Shown in pieces: positions 40,592-46,831 of a stretch of DNA of 46,831 nucleotides. Source of the DNA: Dyella sp. ASV21. Lineage in GTDB: Bacteria > Pseudomonadota > Gammaproteobacteria > Xanthomonadales > Rhodanobacteraceae. The stretch is from positions 1 to 46,831 of the forward strand of contig NZ_JAELTT010000034.1 in assembly GCF_016428975.1 (NCBI RefSeq), in the 5' to 3' direction. Both the position numbers and the translations under genes were made by a program. Position 1 is the stretch's first letter. Every line of letters begins with the position of its first letter. The notes under the pieces are model-generated. The model did not search any database and was not told the origin of the DNA. It was given only the letters and a program-made list of their open reading frames with translations.

Positions 40592-43500
40592 TCAGTTCTG
40601 CACGACAGTCGGGCGAACGGGCGGCGACGGCTGGGCGGCATCCGCAGCGGTGGGCACGGCGTCGTCGCGCAACAAGGTGCGCGGCAAGGCGAAGCCCGTG
40701 AAGATGCGCTGCGTAAACGGGTTGTTCGCCTTCTCGGCCGTGATGCGGTAGCGCATGGCGCCGCCATCGTCCGCCGTGAAGCTCAGCTCGACACTCGCCG
40801 TATTGGTGGCCGTAAGCTGCGCGCGACTGAGCAGGCGGAACATCGACCAGGCACCGCGAAACACCAGGCTGCTGCTGTTGCCGGCGCTGTTGACCAACGA
40901 AATGCGGCTATCGGTACTGTCGCCAAGGCTGTTCGGCCAGATCAAACCCACGCTGTTGCTGGGGCCATGATCGTAGGAGATCAACTGCCCCTGGATACCG
41001 AGCACGCTGCTGCGGCGATTGGGAGTGAGCCCCAGCGGAGTAACGCTGAACTGCACGCTCAATGCACCACGATTGTTGAAGAAGGCATCGCGAATGCGGT
41101 TGGCTGCTTCGATCTGGGTCAGCACATCCGTGCGCACCAGGTAGCCGCCACGCCGCTCGGAGTACAGCGCATCGAGGTTGTCCTCCAGAAACGCCTTCAG
41201 GTACTTCTCGCGGAACTGTTGCAGACGGCCTTGCGGGCCAAAGAACGCTTCGAAATCCTCCAGCGAGGCATCGGACGCGCTGGCGGGGTTGAACGGATAA
41301 CGGTTAGCCAGGCGCTCGTTGTAGAAGCTGTACACGTCCGTGGTCCAGCGCCGCTCCAACTCGCGCAGTGCCTCGATCAGCAACACCTGCGAGGACTCAT
41401 CCGCCAGCTTCTTCACCTGCGCATTGAGCGGCTCGGGCAGGCCTGCCGCCATGCGCTGCAAGGTTCCGATAGGGTCCTGTCCCTTCAGCGCGAAGCGATC
41501 CAGCTCCATGCTCAAGGCAGCCTTGCCGCGATCCGGGCTGTCCTGCACGCTTTTCACCGCATCGCGGACATTGCTGATCGCCGTCATGGTCTCGTCGAGA
41601 TACGAAGGCTTATCGCCTTTGGCGTTGAGCAACTCGGCCAGGGGTGCGAACGAGCGGGCGATATCCGCCGCCTGCTGTTGATTGGCGGCATCGTTCGCCG
41701 TAGCCGGCGCCTTGACCTTGCCCTCGCCCGACACCGGGGGATACAGCACCGTGTTGTCGCGCACCGTCTCCACCAGGCGGCGCAACGGCGCGGCCGCGCT
41801 CGTGACGCTTTCGAGCACGGCCACGGCCTTGCCGATATTGTCGAAATCCACGATATCGAGCTGATTGATGGCTTGTCGCCAGCTCGCGATGTAATCGGCC
41901 GTGTAGATAGTGCGGATGCGCCCTGAGAGGGCCTGCTTGTCCGCCTCGGAATAATCGATGCGGTTGCGCTGGCCTAGCGTCCATTCGTCGATCATCGCCA
42001 GCTCGGTCAGATCCTGGCTATGCGTTTGGAAGTAATCGTGGAATCCCTTGGCCGTAAGCAAGGACGCAATGCGCGCACTGCCCGCCGATGCATCGTCGGT
42101 GTCGCGCGCCTGGTAGACGATATCGAACGCCGGCCCGATTTCATGACGCAGATCCAGCGGCGCATGCAAGGTTTCGCCTGCCTGCTGCTGCATATTCATG
42201 TAGACACGTTGCGGCATCGGAATCTGCCGCAGCTGCTGCTGCACCTCGTTCACCCGATCGCGGTAGAGCGGGAGATCGGCGTCGGCGTACTTCATGGCGT
42301 AGTCGAGGTGACGCATCAGGTCGTCCTGCGCGGTGCCATTACCCGGAAACGCCTGCTGCCATCGCTTGGCCATCCAGTCCTTCACGATGGCCGCGCGACG
42401 ATTCTGCCGGTCCTCGATCATGCGATAGACGCGCAGTGCCGACAGCTGCTCATTGCTGTTCTCCGGCGCGTCGTTCATCGCGTCCATCACGCCACCCGCC
42501 AACGCAGGCAGGAACCGCTTGGACAGCAGCTGCAGATACGCCTCGTCCACCTTGGGTCCGATCTTGCGACCTTGATACAGGCCCATATTGGCCACCACCG
42601 GCCATGCCTCGCGATAGTCTCCGTACACGGCGACGGCGTCGCGAATCTGATCCAAGGGCTCCAGCAGATTGCGTCCCGTCGTATCGATGGCGCTATCGAT
42701 GCTGCGGCCACTGTAGCTGCGGCTTTTGCTCAACACGCTGGACGCCATGTCGCGGTTCATCGCGTAGTAGTGATACCAACCACCCGCGATCAGCAAGCCG
42801 CCCAGGGCGGCGACCGCCGAGTTCACCATCAACGAGCGCCGCTTGTCCGCCAGCACCTTGAGGTTGTCGCCCGCCAGCCCGGCCTCGGGGTAGATCACGC
42901 GCTGGAAGATCTGCTGCGCGAAATAGACCGTACCGCGCCCCGGCGGCTGCACGGGCTGTACCAGCTTCGCCTGCTTATACGCCTCGGCGGCGGCATCCAC
43001 GAACGGGTTGCTCAACGCGCCCTGCTGATACACCGATGAGAAGTACACGCCACGCGGCAACGCCGGGGTGCCGGAGCGGTCGCTGCCAAGCACATCCGAC
43101 AGATGCCGGAGCAGGATGGGCAACAAGCCATCCAGCTCGCGGGCGAAGGAGAACAGGCTCTGGCGCTGCTCCAGGTCGCCAACCGTATTCAGTGCATCGA
43201 ACACCTGCTCATTGAGGCGCGACACCATCTCGCCATAGCGGGCGGACAACTCCTCCTGCCAGGCGTCATAGTTCTTTACCGAATCCAGCGTAAAGGTGAA
43301 GCCGAAGATGTCCTCGCGCACCGCGCGCGGCACGCGGGAGAACAGCGAAACGAAGCCATCCAGCTGATCGATCTTGCTCAACACCACGTAGATCGGTGGG
43401 CGCGTACCCAATCGCTCGCCCAACTCGGCCAGGCGCGATCGCAGCAGGATGGTCTGCCCCTTGCGGTCGCTCGGCTTCTGCTGGAGCAGCGTCACCACAT

Positions 43501-44314
43501 CGATCACCAGCACCACGCCATTGAGCGGGCGGCGACTGCGGTTGCGGCCCAGCCAATCGATCAGGTGAACCCACAGCTTGGGGAGCGTACCCGCGGGCAG
43601 ATCCGCCGAGCGATCGGCCTTGCGAACGCTGGATGGGGTCGCCGCCGGCAGCCTTTCGGCGATATCGGCGGAATCACCGCTATCGGCGGACTGCGCCGGC
43701 GCCTCGACATCCTTCGTTTCGGTCTGGCTGATGAGCTGGCCGGGCATGTCGATCAGCACGGCTTGCTGGCCCATCCACCAGTCGATGGGAAAGGCCAGGT
43801 CTGGATCGGCCTCGCGCTTGCTCTGCGCCTTGGCGGTGGCGGTGAGGTAAAAGTTCTGGCTGGAGCGATTGATAAAGCTGGTCTTGCCCGCGTTCTCGGT
43901 ACCCAGCACCAGATACCACGGCAGCTTGTACAGCCCCTGGCGGCCCGGAAGATTGTCCTGAAGCACGGCCAGACTTTGGTTCAACGCGCGCTCCTGGGCC
44001 TCCACGTGGCGCAGGCTGAGGTCCTCAGCCATTTCCTGCTGATGTTCCTGCCGCGTCTCCATCGCCCGGTTGCGCCGTTGCAGGGAAATCGCCCAGAGCA
44101 ACAACGGCACCAGCAGCAACACCAGCGTGGCGAGCACACGCATGGACAACGGGCCCAGCGGTTGATGTTCGCGCCACTTCCACTGCGGCCCCAGCCACCA
44201 GATGGCGATCAGCAGGAATGCCAAAGCGAGCAAGCACAGCACAGGGGTGGCACTCTTGGTTTGCCTCAATAGCTTCAAGCAGAAGCTCTTGATCGCCATC
44301 ACGATGAAGTTCAT
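40592..44314 (-). CDS. tssM: T6SS inner-membrane protein TssM (IcmF)
   Basis: The 1240-residue protein has two N-terminal membrane helices (VLCLLALAFLLIAIWWLG and VLATLVLLLVPLLLWAISL), a cytosolic ATPase/GTPase-like domain with the Walker A G138-T-E-N-A-G-K-T145, and a third membrane helix near residue 495-510 (VAALGGLLIAGGWYHYY). A large periplasmic part contains the IcmF-related and TssJ-binding C-terminal domains. TssM, with TssL and TssJ, forms the trans-envelope complex that anchors the T6SS baseplate; the usual length is 1100-1300. It is downstream of the DUF2931 lipoprotein and Tle1 genes on the same strand, 47 bases after the former. Confidence 0.96.
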   Translation of the reverse strand: MNFIVMAIKSFCLKLLRQTKSATPVLCLLALAFLLIAIWWLGPQWKWREHQPLGPLSMRVLATLVLLLVPLLLWAISLQRRNRAMETRQEHQQEMAEDLSLRHVEAQERALNQSLAVLQDNLPGRQGLYKLPWYLVLGTENAGKTSFINRSSQNFYLTATAKAQSKREADPDLAFPIDWWMGQQAVLIDMPGQLISQTETKDVEAPAQSADSGDSADIAERLPAATPSSVRKADRSADLPAGTLPKLWVHLIDWLGRNRSRRPLNGVVLVIDVVTLLQQKPSDRKGQTILLRSRLAELGERLGTRPPIYVVLSKIDQLDGFVSLFSRVPRAVREDIFGFTFTLDSVKNYDAWQEELSARYGEMVSRLNEQVFDALNTVGDLEQRQSLFSFARELDGLLPILLRHLSDVLGSDRSGTPALPRGVYFSSVYQQGALSNPFVDAAAEAYKQAKLVQPVQPPGRGTVYFAQQIFQRVIYPEAGLAGDNLKVLADKRRSLMVNSAVAALGGLLIAGGWYHYYAMNRDMASSVLSKSRSYSGRSIDSAIDTTGRNLLEPLDQIRDAVAVYGDYREAWPVVANMGLYQGRKIGPKVDEAYLQLLSKRFLPALAGGVMDAMNDAPENSNEQLSALRVYRMIEDRQNRRAAIVKDWMAKRWQQAFPGNGTAQDDLMRHLDYAMKYADADLPLYRDRVNEVQQQLRQIPMPQRVYMNMQQQAGETLHAPLDLRHEIGPAFDIVYQARDTDDASAGSARIASLLTAKGFHDYFQTHSQDLTELAMIDEWTLGQRNRIDYSEADKQALSGRIRTIYTADYIASWRQAINQLDIVDFDNIGKAVAVLESVTSAAAPLRRLVETVRDNTVLYPPVSGEGKVKAPATANDAANQQQAADIARSFAPLAELLNAKGDKPSYLDETMTAISNVRDAVKSVQDSPDRGKAALSMELDRFALKGQDPIGTLQRMAAGLPEPLNAQVKKLADESSQVLLIEALRELERRWTTDVYSFYNERLANRYPFNPASASDASLEDFEAFFGPQGRLQQFREKYLKAFLEDNLDALYSERRGGYLVRTDVLTQIEAANRIRDAFFNNRGALSVQFSVTPLGLTPNRRSSVLGIQGQLISYDHGPSNSVGLIWPNSLGDSTDSRISLVNSAGNSSSLVFRGAWSMFRLLSRAQLTATNTASVELSFTADDGGAMRYRITAEKANNPFTQRIFTGFALPRTLLRDDAVPTAADAAQPSPPVRPTVVQN

Positions 44315-44361
44315 ATCGGGTCGTCCTTGCGGTATTTGAATAGTGTTGCGCTAGGGCACGC

Positions 44362-45009
44362 TTACCAGCTGCCGTAGGGGATGCGGTGGGTTTCAAGGTA
44401 TTGCTTGGTTTTGTCGTCCATGCGGACGTAACGGCCTCCAAAGCGCCCTAGATCTGGCCCCTCGGGCACCACGATGGCTTGGCCTCGCTGGATTTCCACG
44501 CGTGGCAGCCCACCACCGGCCAGCCACACCACGGTGCGTCCACCCGGCGCCACACCCACGGCGATATTGCTGCGACATACCCGCTCCGCCCGCCCTTGCC
44601 ACACGGCCGGCTCGCGTTTCACCAGCTGTTGGCGCATGGTCTCGGGCACTTCGAAGTGCCAGTAGTACGCTTGCGGTTCCACCAGCGACTGCCAGCGGAT
44701 ATAGATTTCCTTGGGTGCATCCGCCTGTGGGTTGCTGTCGCGGTCGGCCAACCAGCGGCCGCTGTCCCAGCCTTCCGTTTCGCCCAGTTCGCCAACGACG
44801 CCAGCGGCCATGCGCACCCAACGATCCTGCACATCCTTCACGTAGACCGCCTCGGCCCAGGCTTCCATATGCTTGGGCGCCACTACGCCGATGCTCCAGT
44901 GCTCGCAGTCGTCAGGGCCCTCGCTACCGGTCGACAGGGAGCATGCCGTTACGCCTAGCAACAGGCATAGCATCAGTGCACACCGTGGAATGATCGGGCT
45001 CATGTTCAA
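44362..45009 (-). CDS. DUF2931 family lipoprotein, probable immunity to the Tle1-type lipase
   Basis: The 215-residue protein starts with a lipoprotein signal (LMLCLLLGVTAC, lipobox V-T-A-C), so it is anchored in an envelope membrane facing the periplasm. The mature part (HWSIGVVAPKHMEAWAEAVYVKD, IYIRWQSLVEPQAYYWHFEVPETM) matches the DUF2931 pattern that I recall next to DUF2235 lipase genes. Its ATG overlaps the stop of the Tle1-type gene by four bases. Tli1 immunity proteins of Tle1 effectors are periplasmic lipoproteins, which this fits. The role is inferred from position and localisation. Confidence 0.78.
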   Translation of the reverse strand: MNMSPIIPRCALMLCLLLGVTACSLSTGSEGPDDCEHWSIGVVAPKHMEAWAEAVYVKDVQDRWVRMAAGVVGELGETEGWDSGRWLADRDSNPQADAPKEIYIRWQSLVEPQAYYWHFEVPETMRQQLVKREPAVWQGRAERVCRSNIAVGVAPGGRTVVWLAGGGLPRVEIQRGQAIVVPEGPDLGRFGGRYVRMDDKTKQYLETHRIPYGSW

Positions 45010-46831
45010 TGCCCCGGCAGCGGATCAAAAACCAGGCGCTTGCGCTTGGGCGCGGGGCGCATGGGGAAACCCAGTTCAATCGGCATGCTGGGTTCCGGAT
45101 CGCGGCTCACGTCGTCGCGGCCTTGCGGCACGCCCGGCACCCAGCCTTGCGGATTCCAATGGGAGGAGTGATGCAGGTAGCGGCGCTTGAGCAGGGCTTC
45201 TTCCTCGTCCGACAACGGGCACTTACCGCGCCCCTCGTTACGGGCGTAGGCCAGCAGCTTGGCGTGGATGGGCTTCAGTTCCTCCGGCAACGCCAACTGC
45301 GGCACATCGTCAGGCGACCTGTTAAAGGGCACCCCCGCCTCCACCGCCAGCGCATGCATGATGCGCAGTGTCACCAACTGGTATTCGCCACGTACCCAGC
45401 GTTGCAGGGTCACTGCCGCCGTGGTGGTTTCCAAGGCGACCTTGCTGGCCGCGTTCTCGGTGTTCCACATTTGAATGCGCAGGCGGTTGTCGCTCTGGCC
45501 GCCCTTGGCTGGCGCGTCGAACAGCACGTAGTCGTGCCAGCCGTTGTCCATCATGTCCTTGAACGCTTGCTTCCAGGCTGGGTTTTCGCTGGGGCGCGCC
45601 AGCGGGTTGCGCACGGTTTTGGGGCAGGTGTACACAAAGGGCCGGCCCAGCAGCAGATGCTCCCAACCCCACATGGCGTAGCCGCCGCCTAGATCGGAGT
45701 GCACGCCGGGCAGCCAGATGGTGGTGTGGAAGCCCACCGGGTTGCTGGCAAAGTTGAGCCGGCATTCGTCGCGCGCGGCCAGATGCACCACCTTGTCGGC
45801 GATATCGCGTGGCAGATACAGGTGCACCGGATCGTTGTCCGCATTGTCGGGAATGCCGATGGCGGCCACGCAATCGAACAGGCCGATAAAGCGGATGCGC
45901 AGATCCTTTTTGCTCCAGCCGGGCTTGAGCGGCAAGTTACGACTGTCGAGTGCCTGATTCATGGCGCTGCTGTCGCCGGCCGTGGATAGCGCGCCATAGC
46001 CCATGGGGCCAGGACCCGTACGGGCGGCAGCCGCTGCCCAGGCGAGCGAAGACAGCGCATCACGCAACGAGCGGTTGAGCAGGCTTTCCTCTCCGTGATG
46101 GATCAACCACGCCAGATGACGCGAAGCGGCCGCGCCACGACTGAAGCCGAACTGATCGAACTCGACGGCGTCAATGACGATGCCTGGGTTTTCTCTAGCA
46201 AACGCCTTAATTTCTGCGACCACTCCGCGTAACCCGGCCATGGCACGTTCCGCGACGCCAGTACTCGCATAGCCGAAGGCGCTGCCGAGAACGCTGTCCT
46301 TCTTGCCAGTGTCGGTACCTATGCCTGGCACATACACGCGGCGATGGATGGTGAGACGGCCGTCCTCACCACGGATGCCCTCTTCCAGCTTTTCGGTCAC
46401 GGGATAGAGATCACGCAAGCGATTCACATTGGTTTCGCCACCCTCAAAGCTGGCGCCTTCCATGCCATTGGCCTTACCGCAATCGCGCGCCATCTTGGCG
46501 AGGATGTCCGGGTGCTTGTCCATATCCACGGCAGCAGGCGCGCACTTGGCGTGGAAAGCCCGGCTGTTCTCGATATTGTTGCCGGTGCCCTCGTTGAACA
46601 CGGCAATGCGAAAGACCACGTGCACGGCGGGGCGCCGAATGGCGGCGAGCGCACTGGTAGCCAGGCCCGCGAGTTGCCCGCTGCTGAGTGATGCCGTGGC
46701 CGCGGGAGCCTTGGTTTCGGCCGCGCCCTTGGCGGTAACGGGCGGGGCGTCGCGGGTGTCCAACGGCAAGCCGCTGTCATCCTCGTACAACAGATCCTCG
46801 TGCGTGCCGATCAGGCGCGCGCCGCAACTGG
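45006..46831 (-). CDS. Tle1-type T6SS phospholipase effector (DUF2235), 5' partial
   Basis: At least 594 residues from a TTG at 46790, and the frame stays open to the right edge, so the start probably lies outside. The DUF2235 lipase markers are present: FNEGTGNN (the family's F-D-G-T-G-N loop with changes), the nucleophile elbow FGFSRGAA with its Ser codon near 46140, LFDCVAAIG with the acid, and PGVHSDLGGGYA with the catalytic His. The rest is a helical cap. Such effectors degrade phospholipids (phospholipase A activity) of target cells. The overlapping lipoprotein gene is the likely immunity gene. Any N-terminal delivery domain is out of view. Confidence 0.85.
   Translation of the reverse strand, partial: SCGARLIGTHEDLLYEDDSGLPLDTRDAPPVTAKGAAETKAPAATASLSSGQLAGLATSALAAIRRPAVHVVFRIAVFNEGTGNNIENSRAFHAKCAPAAVDMDKHPDILAKMARDCGKANGMEGASFEGGETNVNRLRDLYPVTEKLEEGIRGEDGRLTIHRRVYVPGIGTDTGKKDSVLGSAFGYASTGVAERAMAGLRGVVAEIKAFARENPGIVIDAVEFDQFGFSRGAAASRHLAWLIHHGEESLLNRSLRDALSSLAWAAAAARTGPGPMGYGALSTAGDSSAMNQALDSRNLPLKPGWSKKDLRIRFIGLFDCVAAIGIPDNADNDPVHLYLPRDIADKVVHLAARDECRLNFASNPVGFHTTIWLPGVHSDLGGGYAMWGWEHLLLGRPFVYTCPKTVRNPLARPSENPAWKQAFKDMMDNGWHDYVLFDAPAKGGQSDNRLRIQMWNTENAASKVALETTTAAVTLQRWVRGEYQLVTLRIMHALAVEAGVPFNRSPDDVPQLALPEELKPIHAKLLAYARNEGRGKCPLSDEEEALLKRRYLHHSSHWNPQGWVPGVPQGRDDVSRDPEPSMPIELGFPMRPAPKRKRLVFDPLPGH

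Noticed and set aside
41000-43100. Plus-strand open frames inside tssM (for example 42020-43039 and 43103-44272)
   Set aside because: They are antisense to a complete TssM and show shadow-frame composition without motifs.
1-46831. tRNA, rRNA, CRISPR array, complete insertion sequence or prophage
   Set aside because: No clover-leaf or rRNA signature, no regularly spaced repeats and no transposase, integrase or phage structural gene were recognised on reading both strands.

Overview
The window is a high-GC, gene-dense chromosomal segment of a gammaproteobacterium, most likely of the Xanthomonadales (a Rhodanobacteraceae-like genome such as Dyella or Luteibacter). This placement is an inference from the high GC content and gene repertoire (BlaI/M56 pair, S9 and M13 peptidases, a TonB receptor with a PAP2 phosphatase and two-component pair, a CRP/Clp-type site, type VI secretion genes) and was not tested by a search. 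I recognised no tRNA, rRNA, CRISPR array or complete insertion sequence.

Left edge (1-4960): a type VI secretion (T6SS) lipase module on the minus strand, a Tle3-type effector followed by a Tla3-type adapter that runs off the window. A gene-poor 500 bp stretch follows, then a scar: a small exported protein, a 16-bp tandem duplication and a 5'-truncated flavin-reductase remnant. Next (4960-10560) come ordinary metabolic and envelope genes: a GST, a small periplasmic protein, an M13 peptidase, an alpha/beta hydrolase and a DJ-1/PfpI protein.

Centre (10560-27660): a cobalamin riboswitch precedes nrdA. nrdA and nrdB are separated by a REP-bracketed GIY-YIG nuclease gene on the opposite strand. 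Then come a bacteriohemerythrin, a BlaI repressor with twin palindromic operators and an M56 sensor-like protease, a DPP-IV-like peptidase, the mdtJI spermidine exporter pair, a hotdog thioesterase, a second GST, an exported amidohydrolase, and a LysR regulator divergent from an aldo/keto reductase.

The most intriguing part (27900-30690) is a compact minus-strand operon: an unknown 325-residue protein, a conservon-type small GTPase and two roadblock/LC7 proteins. A perfect CRP/Clp-type palindrome lies upstream of it. It looks like a bacterial small-GTPase switch whose output is unknown.

Right part (30690-46831): a Gfo/Idh/MocA oxidoreductase, a cupin, and a TonB receptor, PAP2 phosphatase, response regulator and histidine kinase cluster. 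A run of small unrecognised ORFs follows, then T6SS genes: hcp behind a sigma-54 promoter with three upstream inverted repeats, convergent tssM, a DUF2931 lipoprotein (probable immunity protein) and a Tle1-type (DUF2235) lipase running off the right edge.
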